Part shown: in pieces, positions 55,921 to 64,000 of the stretch
How positions within the stretch are numbered: position 1 is the first letter of the stretch
How the letters are laid out: every line of letters starts with the position of its first letter
Assembly: GCF_002843425.1 (NCBI RefSeq)
Contig: NZ_NKXO01000001.1
Location: 1-64,000 of the forward strand
From: Raineya orbicola
GTDB lineage: Bacteria > Bacteroidota > Bacteroidia > Cytophagales > Thermonemataceae
Direction: 5' to 3'
DNA length: 64,000 nucleotides
Notes under the pieces: model-generated
Databases searched by the model: none
Told to the model about the DNA's origin: nothing
The model's input: only the letters and a program-made list of their open reading frames with translations
Translations under genes and position numbers: made by a program

Positions 55921-56829
55921 TTAATCTCTGTAAAAGTTCAAAATGAGAATGAGGTCATCGGCTTCATTGGTAATTTTACGCAAATTATCAAAGGCTTTAT
56001 CATCACCTTTGATGTAAGAAACATTTTCCACTTTGGCGTTCCAGTTGCTTACAATCATTTTCCAAAGTTCGGGAGCTTCTTCGGGAATGGCTAAAAAGGC
56101 GTTTTGTACTTTTTGGCGGAAGCCAGCATCAAGTTCTTTCAAAATAGCGACCGGTCCGTGAGGAATTTCAGGGGAAATCCAAAGGATACGGAAATCTTCT
56201 TTTTTATATTTGCCAGCATTGATTTGGTCTTGCCAAAAGCTATATGCACAGGCTCCTACGGCATTAGTTGTCTTGCTGAGGTGTTCAATAACGTTGGCGT
56301 GAGTACCTTTGAAACTCACATCTTTGAAAATTGTTTCAGCATCAATTTTTTGAGAGTTTAAGTACAAACGAGGAACTAAATGTCCCGAAGTAGAGGCAGC
56401 ATTGACAAAAGCCATCTCCAACTTACTACCCATTTTTTTGAGGTCGGAGAGTGTTTTTACTTGCGATTTAGCATTGACGAGCAAACAACTATTATAGGTT
56501 TCTAAATTTTTATTTTTATCCCCCCGAATAGCAATGACATCAACCTTTCCGTTCAAAGAAGCCATTACATACCCAAAAGGATTGATATCTACCACGTGAA
56601 TTTTACCACTATCTATTTTTTCAAGCATTTCAAAGATGTTTTTCGGATAAATTACTTTCACTGGCATTTGCAATTTTTTCTGTAAATATTCTTGCAGAGG
56701 TTTATCTACTTGCACACCTTGCTTATCCATTTTGGTATGCCCAATCGCTACTATCAACTCTTTGGGAACATTTTGAGCCACAGCCCAATTCCAAAGCACA
56801 AAGGCTAAAAAAGTTGAAATTTTTTTCAT
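55921..56829 (-). CDS. PhnD-like phosphate/phosphonate substrate-binding protein
   Basis: A 302-residue exported binding protein of the PhnD/SsuA type. It has a signal peptide ending AVAQ, then the two-lobe fold with [33 protein letters not shown], and the [26 protein letters not shown] segment. Normally it feeds a phosphonate or phosphite ABC importer, but no permease or ATPase gene lies nearby. It may be an orphan binding protein. Start ATG at 56829. Confidence 0.87.
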   Translation of the reverse strand: MKKISTFLAFVLWNWAVAQNVPKELIVAIGHTKMDKQGVQVDKPLQEYLQKKLQMPVKVIYPKNIFEMLEKIDSGKIHVVDINPFGYVMASLNGKVDVIAIRGDKNKNLETYNSCLLVNAKSQVKTLSDLKKMGSKLEMAFVNAASTSGHLVPRLYLNSQKIDAETIFKDVSFKGTHANVIEHLSKTTNAVGACAYSFWQDQINAGKYKKEDFRILWISPEIPHGPVAILKELDAGFRQKVQNAFLAIPEEAPELWKMIVSNWNAKVENVSYIKGDDKAFDNLRKITNEADDLILILNFYRD

Positions 56830-56948
56830 ACAAATTTTAGTTTAGCTTTTACAAAGATACAAAATAACAATATAAAAACTGACCAAACAAAATTATGTTT
56901 TTGAGAGTTGTAATAGCAAAGGCGTAAGTAGAAAAAGAAAAGTATAAT

Positions 56949-57281
56949 TTACCATTTCTTAAACATAAAAAACACGGCAAGAACAATTAAGCCAAAGGCT
57001 ACCAAATAGTTCCAACGGATACCTTCTTTCAGGTAAAAGATAGAAAATCCTGCAAAAACTACAAGTGTAATAACTTCCTGTAAAATTTTAAGTTGTGCGG
57101 CAGAAAAGTATTGATGCCCGTAGCGATTGGCAGGGACTTGTAAGCAGTATTCCAAAAAAGCAATGCCCCAACTTGCTAAAATCACTTTCCACAGGGCAGT
57201 TTCTTTGAATTTCAGATGCCCATACCAAGCGAAGGTCATAAAAATATTGGAAAGCAAAAGCAGAACAATGGTGCGTAGCAT
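56949..57281 (-). CDS. DMT superfamily small membrane protein (DUF486)
   Basis: A 110-residue membrane protein with four hydrophobic segments, belonging to the DUF486 branch of the DMT superfamily. Typical features are FAWYGHLKF near the N-terminus, and EYCLQVPANRYGH. The substrate is unknown. It ends close behind the HU/SPOR gene on the same strand. Confidence 0.9.
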   Translation of the reverse strand: MLRTIVLLLLSNIFMTFAWYGHLKFKETALWKVILASWGIAFLEYCLQVPANRYGHQYFSAAQLKILQEVITLVVFAGFSIFYLKEGIRWNYLVAFGLIVLAVFFMFKKW

Positions 57282-57282
57282 T

Positions 57283-58437
57283 TTAGTATTTCAGTATCCA
57301 AGCATCAATTCCTAATACATTTTTGATTTCCTCTAATTTAGCATCTGCTTCGGGGCGTGAATTGTAGCCACCTACAACCACACGATACAGATTTTTAGCA
57401 TCAAAAGGCGGAATGACTCTTACATTATCTACGCCCATTTTTTTAGTTTCTCGGGCTTTTTTATAGGCATTGGCTTGGTTACCAAAACCTGCAATGACAA
57501 CAAAAAACTGATTTTTACGCCCTTCTACCAAAATACCATCACTTTGCGGTTTAGTTTCTTGGTTTTGTTTGGTTTCGGTAGCAGTTTTTATTTCAGTTTC
57601 TTGCTGATTTACAGAATTTTGAGTATTGGTTTCTGCAATAGTTTTATTTTCAGCAGTATTTTCGTTAGTGGTTTTCGTTGATGTATTTTCTTGTGAAGCG
57701 TTGTTTTTGGTGGTATTGTTTTGTTCTTTGGGTGGTTCTTGTATGTTGTTTTCAGCATTTTGATTATCCGAGAGGGTGTTTTCTTCCTTTTTGATTTCTT
57801 CTTTTGGGGGTTCTTCTTTCTTTTTGCTTAAAAGTTTGTTAAAGGGGTTCAAACTGCTATCTATGGCTACCACATAAATAACAGCCACCACTACCAAAGC
57901 CAGTGAGCTAATGGCGGCGATAGTTCCCCAAGCCTTTTTGCCTTCTTCTTTGGGCGGGGCTTGAATTTTTTTGGTAGAGCTTTGCGGAGAAGGTTGCGAT
58001 TTGTTACTCGCATCTTTTGTATCAACTAATTTGGCATAAATTTCAGGCAAGCCAAAGCTATCATTTAGAATATTAGTTTGTTTGTTTTGTTTGAATTCTA
58101 TTTCATCATTTACTTGCAAAACCAGTTCCCCTAAATTCTCCAATGCAATACGCTTTTCTATACCCAAATTCATTTTTAGGTTACTTACAAAATTACGGAC
58201 TTGCTCTTTGGCTTCCTCAACGGGAATACTTTCTTTTTGAGAAATGTAATGCTCCAAAACCAAGTTGGAGGCTTTGGTTTTTGTATGGAAATTGATATTT
58301 TTATTAGGAGGAGAAAATAAGTGTGTAGCAGGGTGAATTTCAGCACTGGCATAAGAAGTCTGAAAAGTGCCCAAATCTTGCACAACGACCTCTTCATTGT
58401 CTTGCAATACTTCACGTAAATAAGCACCAATATTCAT
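57283..58437 (-). CDS. HU-CCDC81 and SPOR domain membrane protein
   Basis: A 384-residue protein. Residues 1-130 are two tandem HU-CCDC81-type domains (VLQDNEEVVVQDLGTFQTSYA, then IALENLGELVLQVNDEIE). A single membrane helix (IAAISSLALVVVAVIYVVAI) follows at about 175. Next is a low-complexity Asn/Glu/Thr linker (ENTSTKTTNENTAENKT) and a C-terminal SPOR domain (FVVIAGFGNQANAYKKA, then GVDNVRVIPPFDAKNLYRV). It is thus a cytoplasmic HU-like part joined across the membrane to a peptidoglycan-binding part, a layout limited to Bacteroidota. Overlaps no neighbour. Confidence 0.9.
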   Translation of the reverse strand: MNIGAYLREVLQDNEEVVVQDLGTFQTSYASAEIHPATHLFSPPNKNINFHTKTKASNLVLEHYISQKESIPVEEAKEQVRNFVSNLKMNLGIEKRIALENLGELVLQVNDEIEFKQNKQTNILNDSFGLPEIYAKLVDTKDASNKSQPSPQSSTKKIQAPPKEEGKKAWGTIAAISSLALVVVAVIYVVAIDSSLNPFNKLLSKKKEEPPKEEIKKEENTLSDNQNAENNIQEPPKEQNNTTKNNASQENTSTKTTNENTAENKTIAETNTQNSVNQQETEIKTATETKQNQETKPQSDGILVEGRKNQFFVVIAGFGNQANAYKKARETKKMGVDNVRVIPPFDAKNLYRVVVGGYNSRPEADAKLEEIKNVLGIDAWILKY

Positions 58438-58617
58438 AAAGCAAAGGTTTATTAAACTGCTATTTTATAGATTGTTTATCAAAATAACAAAAAAAATATG
58501 TTTTTTTTTTCAAAAAAAACTTTTTAGGTAAAAAGTTATGAAAAAAATATAGAAATTTAGGAAATTATGGTTAATTTTAACTATTTTTACTTTCGTTATC
58601 AAGAAAAATTTTAAAGT

Positions 58618-59928
58618 ATGAAATCAGCACAAATACCTAATAGCTCTTTTCCGCGTATAGTGATAGTAGGAGGTGGTTTTGCGGGGTTGGAGTTAGTAAA
58701 GTCTCTTAAAAATGCACCTTATCAAGTAGTATTGATTGATAGGCACAATCATCATACTTTTCAACCACTGCTTTATCAAGTGGCTACTTCGGGTTTAGAA
58801 ACTTCTTCCATTATTTACCCTTTTAGAAAGGCTTTTGGTAAGCAAAATAACTTCATATTTCGCTTAGCAGAAGTACAAAAAATTATTCCTGAAAAACAAC
58901 TCATAGAAACTTCAGTTGGGGAGATATACTATGATTTTTTGGTGTTAGCTACGGGGGCAACTACAAACTACTATGGAATGAAAGAAATTCAGGAAAAATC
59001 TTTTGCTCTCAAAACTATTGAAGATGCTATTCGCTTACGCAATCAGATATTGAAAAATCTTGAAGAGGCAGTTTTGGTGAGTGATGAGCAAGAACGTAAT
59101 AGTCTAATGGATTACGTAATAGTAGGAGGAGGACCTACGGGAGTAGAGGTGGCAGGGGCATTAGCTGAACTAAAAAAACACGTGTTTCCCACTGACTACC
59201 GAGAGCTAAATTTTGTAGAAATGGATATTCATCTTATAGAAGCCTCGCCTAAAGTGTTGGGAGCTATGTCGGAAAAATCTTCTGAAAAAGCATTGAAATA
59301 TTTACAAGAAATGGGAGTAAAAGTTCACTTGGGCGTAGCTGTAAAAAACTACGATGGCAAAGTTGTAGAATTAAGCAACGGCGAAAAAATTATATCACGT
59401 ACTCTTTTATGGGCGGCAGGAGTAGCGGGTAATCCTATTGAAGGCATTGCAAAAGCAGTTTTACCCAACGGAAGAGTAAAAACGAACGCTTATAATCAAG
59501 TTGAAGGCTATGAAAATATTTTTGCTATTGGAGATTTGGCTTGTGTAGTTACTCCTGAAACCCCCAAAGGACATCCTATGCTGGCTCAGCCCGCTATACA
59601 ACAAGCCAAAAACTTAGCCAAAAATTTCAAAAAAATAGCTAAAAAAGAAAACTCACTTATCCCTTTTCGCTATAAAGATTTAGGCAGTATGGCTACTGTT
59701 GGTAGAAATAAAGCCGTAGTAGATTTAAGTTTTGCAAAATTTCAGGGCTTTTTTGCCTGGTTAGTATGGATATTTGTACATCTTATGGCTTTAGTAGGTT
59801 TTAGAAATCGTTTTTTTGTATTTTGGGAGTGGCTCGTCAGTTATTTTAATTATGATAAAAGTAATCGTTTAATTATTGAACCACAACGAACCCAAGAGCA
59901 TCATATCAATAAAGAAAATACCCAATAA
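58618..59928 (+). CDS. ndh: type II NADH:quinone dehydrogenase
   Basis: A 436-residue NDH-2 that passes electrons from NADH to quinone without pumping protons. The FAD motif is IVIVGGGFAGLELVKSL, the NADH motif DYVIVGGGPTGVEVAGAL, and the second flavin motif NIFAIGDLACV. The C-terminal LAWLVWIFVHLMALVGF segment is the membrane-binding amphipathic region. Single gene; start ATG at 58618. Confidence 0.94.
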   Translation: MKSAQIPNSSFPRIVIVGGGFAGLELVKSLKNAPYQVVLIDRHNHHTFQPLLYQVATSGLETSSIIYPFRKAFGKQNNFIFRLAEVQKIIPEKQLIETSVGEIYYDFLVLATGATTNYYGMKEIQEKSFALKTIEDAIRLRNQILKNLEEAVLVSDEQERNSLMDYVIVGGGPTGVEVAGALAELKKHVFPTDYRELNFVEMDIHLIEASPKVLGAMSEKSSEKALKYLQEMGVKVHLGVAVKNYDGKVVELSNGEKIISRTLLWAAGVAGNPIEGIAKAVLPNGRVKTNAYNQVEGYENIFAIGDLACVVTPETPKGHPMLAQPAIQQAKNLAKNFKKIAKKENSLIPFRYKDLGSMATVGRNKAVVDLSFAKFQGFFAWLVWIFVHLMALVGFRNRFFVFWEWLVSYFNYDKSNRLIIEPQRTQEHHINKENTQ

Positions 59929-59937
59929 TTTTTACAA

Positions 59938-59969
59938 GCGAAATCATCTTTTACGGGGTATGATTTCGC
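59938..59969. terminator. hairpin between ndh and metH
   Basis: GCGAAATCAT (938-947 of this kilobase) pairs perfectly with ATGATTTCGC (960-969); the stem extends with one mismatch to TTACA and TGTAA. T-tracts are weak, so it may be a poor terminator between these convergent genes. Confidence 0.55.
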
Positions 59970-60004
59970 CTGTAAGAGAAACATACATCAGAAACTATTT
60001 TAGT

Positions 60005-63000
60005 TTAATAGTTCAGTATGGAACTTAACCATTTTTCAACCTCTTCAACAGACATTTGCTTGCGTTCTGCGTACTCTACGACTTGGTCTTTGCTAATTTT
60101 ACCTAAACCAAAATAACGACTTTCGGGATGGGCAAAGTACATACCGCAAACTGCCGCCGCAGGATACATTGCAAAACTTTCGGTAAGTTGTAAGCCTATT
60201 TTTTCGGTAGCCTGCAAAAGCTCAAAAATAGTAGCTTTTTCGGTATGGTCGGGGCAGGCAGGATAGCCCGGTGCAGGACGAATCCCCACGTATTTTTCCT
60301 TTATCAATTCTTCATTAGTGAAATTTTCATCAGGAGAATATCCCCAAAATTCTTTACGCACACGCTCGTGCATCAGCTCGGCGAAGGCTTCGGCGAGCCT
60401 ATCAGCAAGAGCTTTTGCCATAATGCTGTTGTAGTCGTCGTGGTCTTTTTCGTATTTTTCCACTAATTTTTCAAGCCCTATGCCCGCTGTAACGGCAAAA
60501 AAGCCCATATAATCCACTTGTTCTGTTTCTTGGGGAGCAATAAAATCGGCAAGGGCGAAGTTTGGCAAACCTTCGGATTTTTGATTTTGCTGACGAAGTG
60601 TGTGAATAATTGCCCAATGAGGATTATACACCACCCCCTTCCCCTCCTCAGAGAGGAGGGGCGATGCTTTCTCCACTCCTTTCCAAGGAGGGGTTAGGGG
60701 TGGTTGATTTTTGTACCAACCATAATTATTTTTGATTTCAGCTAAAACACTTTCTATATTTTCTAAAACAAGTTTATTTTCAAAATGCAACACTTTTAAG
60801 CCGAGTTCTGCTAATCGGGTATCGCGGTACAAATCGTATTCCTGACCTACAGGCGAGAAATGTCCTTTGCCGTCCAATTCAATAGCTAATTTCTCTTCGG
60901 GGCAATAAAAGTCTAAAATGAAGTTTTCTACACTATGCTGTCTTCTAAATTTTCGTCCTAATTGCGATTTTTGTAGAAACTTCCACAGAAACTTTTCAGC
61001 TTTAGTAGCCCCATTTCTAAGAGCTTTTCTTTTTGTCTCTAATTCTTTAATATTGGAGATTCCTCCTGTGAGGCGATTTTCAAATATTAGGGGGTGTGAG
61101 TTTTTGAGTAGTAATGGCTTTTTTAGCACTTCATACTTTTTATGAGCGTGTCCGTTATGTTTGGTACAAGGTGTGATAACCTCCGTTTCTTCAAAATCAT
61201 AAAGCAGAATATCATCATCATTGATAGTATTGCAGGGATAAAAACCAATTACTGCATTTGCTTGCAGAGATTTATTTTGAATGATTTCAGCAAGCATTTT
61301 TTGAGCATCTTCGTATAGCTTGCGGGCTTCTGTCCCGACTATTTCATCATCAAGTATTTGAGGGAATTTGCCTGCAAGTTCCCAAGTTTGGAAAAAGGGT
61401 GTCCAATCTATGTATTTGGCAATTTCTGCTAAATCGTAATTGATAAAGTATTTATTGCCTAAAAATTTAGGTTTGTGAATTTGTGTTTTTGCCCAATCTA
61501 TTTTGAATTTATTTTTACGAGCTTCTTGCAGTGAGATGTAATTTTTCTCTTGCTTACGATTGAGAAAATCATTGCGAATTTTGTCGTATTCTTGTTTAAT
61601 TTCTGCAACAAAATTTTCTTTTTCGCCTTTTTGTTTGGAGAGCAATTTAGTTGCCACAGGCACACTACGGCTGGCATCAAGTACGTGGATGACGGGTTCT
61701 GAATAATTGGGAGCAATTTTTACAGCTGTGTGAGCCTTTGAAGTGGTAGCACCGCCAATGAGCAGAGGTATCTTGAAACCTTCACGTTCCATTTCTTTGG
61801 CAACACTAACCATTTCATCAAGGCTGGGCGTAATCAATCCTGAAAGACCGATAATATCTACTTGATGTTTTCGGGCTTCTTCTAAAATTTTCTGTGTAGG
61901 CACCATTACACCTAAATCAATAATTTCAAAGCCGTTGCAAGCAAGTACCACCCCTACAATGTTTTTGCCAATGTCGTGTACATCACCTTTTACGGTGGCA
62001 AGTAAGATTTTGCCAGCCCCCATAGAGTTTTGGTTTTCTTTCTTTTCAGCTTCCATAAAAGGCAACAAATACGCTACGGCTTTTTTCATTACCCTTGCAG
62101 ATTTTACTACTTGCGGCAGAAACATTTTCCCTTCACCAAACAGATCGCCTACAATATTCATTCCGTCCATCAGAGGACCTTCAATAATTTGTAAAGGGTG
62201 GGCATACTTTTGCCGAGCTTCTTCTACATCAGTTTCAATAAAATCGGCAATACCTTTGATGAGAGCGTGAGCCAAGCGTTTTTCTACGGGTTCATTTCGC
62301 CAAGCTAAATCTATTTCTTGCGTTTTTCCACTTTTATTTTTGATTTGCTCGGCAAAAGCCACCAAACGTTCCGTAGCATCAGGACGTCTGTTCCAAAGAA
62401 CATCTTCTACAAGTTCAAGTAAATCTTTGGGAATTTCCTCATAGACAGCAAGTTGCCCCGCATTTACAATGCCCATATCCATACCTGCCTGAATAGCTCG
62501 GTACAAGAAAGCAGAATGCATAGCTTCGCGAACAACATCATTCCCCCTGAAACTGAACGAAATATTACTTACCCCGCCTGAAACTTTGGCGTAAGGTAGG
62601 TTTTTCTTAATCCATTCGGTAGCACGTACAAAATCTACGGCATAATTGTTATGTTCTTCAATACCCGTAGCGACGGTAAGAATGTTGGGGTCAAAGATGA
62701 TGTCTTCGGGAGGAAAACCTACTTTTTCAGTAAGAATTTTATAGGCTCTTTCGCAGATTTGTATGCGTCTTTCGTAAGTGTCGGCTTGCCCTTGCTCGTC
62801 GAATGCCATTACAATGACCGCCGCACCATATTTTTTGATAAGTTTTGCTTTTTTGATGAAATCCTCCTCGCCTTCTTTTAATGAAATAGAATTAACAACT
62901 GCTTTGCCTTGCACGCATTTCAAACCAGCTTCAATGACGCTCCACTTGGAACTATCAATCATAATAGGCAGGCGGGCAATATCAGGTTCAGAAGCAATCA

Positions 63001-64000
63001 GGTTCAGGAATGTAACCATAGCCTTTTCGGAATCTAACATTCCCTCGTCCATATTGACATCTATCATTTGGGCACCGCCCTCTACTTGCGTGCGAGCTAC
63101 CGCCAGAGCTTCTTCATATTTTTCCTCTTTGATAAGGCGGGCAAAAGCCCTTGAACCTGTTACATTGGTACGCTCTCCTACATTGATGAAGCGTATTTCT
63201 TTGGTTGCTTTCAGAGGCTCTAATCCCGAATATTTAGAAATCTCATCATCTTGGGGTAGGGGACGAGGTTTGTATTTTTGGGCAAGTTCGGCAATGAGTT
63301 TGATATGAGCAGGCGTTGTACCACAACAGCCCCCAATAATATTGACAAGTCCATCTTTTAAGAAATCCTCCACAATTTTTGCCATTTCTTCGGGGCTTTG
63401 GTCGTATTCTCCGAAGGCATTGGGCAAACCTGCGTTAGGGTGAGCAGAAGTATAAAAAGGTGCTTTCTTGGCAATTTCTTCCGAATAAGGACGCAACAAA
63501 TCCGCTCCCAAAGCACAATTGAAACCTACTGAAAGCAAAGGTAAGTGGGAAACAGAAATCAAGAAAGCCTCTGCGGTTTGTCCTGATAGTGTTCGCCCCG
63601 AAGCATCGGTAATTGTGCCAGAAACCATTATAGGCAATCGCTTACCTGTTTTTTCAAAATATGTTTCAATGGCAAAAAGAGCGGCTTTGGCGTTGAGTGT
63701 ATCAAAAATGGTTTCAATGAGTAAAATATCTGCTCCGCCGTCTATCAGCCCTCTAATTTGTTCGGTGTAGGCTTCTACGAGTTCATCAAAAGTAATGGCT
63801 CTGTAACCTGGGTTATTGACATCGGGCGAAAGAGAGGCAGTTTTATTGGTAGGACCAATAGAGCCTGCTACAAAACGAGGCTTTGCAGGGTTTTGGCGAG
63901 TAAATTCCTCACAAACTTCTTTGGCTATTTTTGCAGACTGGAAATTGAGTTCATAGACCAAATCCTCCATATGGTAGTCTGCCATAGAAATACGCGTACC
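60005..64000 (-). CDS. metH: cobalamin-dependent methionine synthase with an in-frame insertion (partial, start outside window)
   Basis: The frame is open to the right edge, so the true start lies beyond the window (the ATG at 63985 is internal). Visible domains: homocysteine-binding with the zinc cysteines in NCALG and GGCCGTTP; pterin-binding ([21 protein letters not shown]); B12-binding with the histidine in GDVHDIGKN (residue 670 from 63985); and the activation domain that binds S-adenosylmethionine, with RPAPGYP near 1236-1242. The activation domain is split at codon 935 by an extra 190 residues holding a DUF559 nuclease-type domain, after which it resumes at HTLRQQ (1128). All known catalytic motifs are intact, so the enzyme may still work. 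Confidence 0.95.
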   Translation of the reverse strand, partial: GTRISMADYHMEDLVYELNFQSAKIAKEVCEEFTRQNPAKPRFVAGSIGPTNKTASLSPDVNNPGYRAITFDELVEAYTEQIRGLIDGGADILLIETIFDTLNAKAALFAIETYFEKTGKRLPIMVSGTITDASGRTLSGQTAEAFLISVSHLPLLSVGFNCALGADLLRPYSEEIAKKAPFYTSAHPNAGLPNAFGEYDQSPEEMAKIVEDFLKDGLVNIIGGCCGTTPAHIKLIAELAQKYKPRPLPQDDEISKYSGLEPLKATKEIRFINVGERTNVTGSRAFARLIKEEKYEEALAVARTQVEGGAQMIDVNMDEGMLDSEKAMVTFLNLIASEPDIARLPIMIDSSKWSVIEAGLKCVQGKAVVNSISLKEGEEDFIKKAKLIKKYGAAVIVMAFDEQGQADTYERRIQICERAYKILTEKVGFPPEDIIFDPNILTVATGIEEHNNYAVDFVRATEWIKKNLPYAKVSGGVSNISFSFRGNDVVREAMHSAFLYRAIQAGMDMGIVNAGQLAVYEEIPKDLLELVEDVLWNRRPDATERLVAFAEQIKNKSGKTQEIDLAWRNEPVEKRLAHALIKGIADFIETDVEEARQKYAHPLQIIEGPLMDGMNIVGDLFGEGKMFLPQVVKSARVMKKAVAYLLPFMEAEKKENQNSMGAGKILLATVKGDVHDIGKNIVGVVLACNGFEIIDLGVMVPTQKILEEARKHQVDIIGLSGLITPSLDEMVSVAKEMEREGFKIPLLIGGATTSKAHTAVKIAPNYSEPVIHVLDASRSVPVATKLLSKQKGEKENFVAEIKQEYDKIRNDFLNRKQEKNYISLQEARKNKFKIDWAKTQIHKPKFLGNKYFINYDLAEIAKYIDWTPFFQTWELAGKFPQILDDEIVGTEARKLYEDAQKMLAEIIQNKSLQANAVIGFYPCNTINDDDILLYDFEETEVITPCTKHNGHAHKKYEVLKKPLLLKNSHPLIFENRLTGGISNIKELETKRKALRNGATKAEKFLWKFLQKSQLGRKFRRQHSVENFILDFYCPEEKLAIELDGKGHFSPVGQEYDLYRDTRLAELGLKVLHFENKLVLENIESVLAEIKNNYGWYKNQPPLTPPWKGVEKASPLLSEEGKGVVYNPHWAIIHTLRQQNQKSEGLPNFALADFIAPQETEQVDYMGFFAVTAGIGLEKLVEKYEKDHDDYNSIMAKALADRLAEAFAELMHERVRKEFWGYSPDENFTNEELIKEKYVGIRPAPGYPACPDHTEKATIFELLQATEKIGLQLTESFAMYPAAAVCGMYFAHPESRYFGLGKISKDQVVEYAERKQMSVEEVEKWLSSILNY
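60605..61180 (-). mobile_element. in-frame DUF559 nuclease-domain insertion in metH
   Basis: About 190 codons absent from other MetH proteins I know. A leader (about 60 residues, with the NRLTGGISN motif) is followed by a complete DUF559 core, which has the Vsr/PD-(D/E)XK-like fold: [18 protein letters not shown], the Asp in FILDFYC (residue 1025 from 63985), ELDG (Glu 1036, Asp 1038) and GHF. The tail ends in a palindrome cluster (PPLTPPWKG and PLLSEEGKG). There is no intein block and no stop, so it is translated. Junctions are estimated from the host homology; imperfect matches TTATCACAC and TTATTCACAC at the two ends might be a target duplication. Confidence 0.65.
60631..60703. repeat. GC-rich palindrome cluster at the end of the metH insertion
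   Basis: Two outer arms of 18 bases (631-648 and 686-703 of this kilobase) are inverted copies differing only at three central positions. Inside are a 9-base hairpin CCCCTCCTC / GAGGAGGGG (641-649, 653-661) and a 6-base hairpin CTCCTT / AAGGAG (676-681, 685-690). The composition (CCCCTCC, GGAGGGG) is far richer in GC than its surroundings. Both strands remain open in the metH frame. Confidence 0.8.

Noticed and set aside
60605-61180. Possible intein in metH
   Set aside because: No HINT-type blocks and no proper C-terminal HN motif before a Cys, Ser or Thr at the right junction; the extra region is too short for the splicing fold and holds only a DUF559 domain.

Overview
The window is a piece of a Bacteroidota chromosome, most likely from the order Cytophagales. 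The pointers are AT-rich DNA, promoter-like TTTG...TAnnTTTG boxes, no obvious Shine-Dalgarno sequences, a metalloprotease with a type IX secretion (T9SS) C-terminal tail, an HU-CCDC81/SPOR protein, FloA, and a TatC typical of the phylum. I cannot name the genus. About 57 protein genes are supported, nearly all of them housekeeping or envelope genes in short operons. Many convergent pairs are closed by strong bidirectional hairpin terminators. I recognised no rRNA, tRNA or CRISPR array.

Layout. 1-12 kb: the tail of a transposase abuts an anti-sigma gene; then come an arginyl-tRNA-protein transferase, a TrmN6-like methyltransferase, MarC, YceI, an S9 peptidase, pyruvate kinase, a T9SS metalloprotease and an O-methyltransferase. 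12.3-16.1 kb is the only clearly accessory stretch: two tandem paralogous lipoprotein genes, the first broken by both an IS1-family and an IS5-family element, the second intact. 16-29 kb: an SPFH protein with a membrane-fusion protein, mnmA, an SDR, SRPBCC, a peptide transporter, a flavin reductase paired with an iron-sulfur photolyase, accB, a BLUF photosensor, and small genes. 29-39 kb: Tsp protease, tilS, mltG, OsmC, hisF, YihY, SPOR, tatC and floA. 39.5-43.7 kb: an overlapping five-gene run ending in recF. 43.7-60 kb: a DnaQ-like/GIY-YIG nuclease, NRDE, a SurA-like lipoprotein, a UvrD helicase, a TPR protein, an acyl-CoA ligase, panB, hisD, prfA, rpmB, a PhnD-like protein, DUF486, HU-SPOR and type II NADH dehydrogenase. 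60-64 kb: metH, cut by the right edge of the window.

The most striking feature is inside metH. About 190 codons encoding a complete DUF559 (Vsr-like nuclease fold) domain, ending in a cluster of GC-rich palindromes, sit in frame within the S-adenosylmethionine-binding activation domain. There is no intein splicing domain and no stop codon, so the host gene seems to be translated through the element. This looks like a selfish, frame-preserving nuclease element in an essential-type enzyme. Second in interest is the doubly interrupted lipoprotein gene: removing both insertion sequences and one copy of each target duplication restores a 252-codon frame, exactly the length of its intact tandem paralog. 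The IS1 copy carries Asn where the second catalytic Asp is expected.
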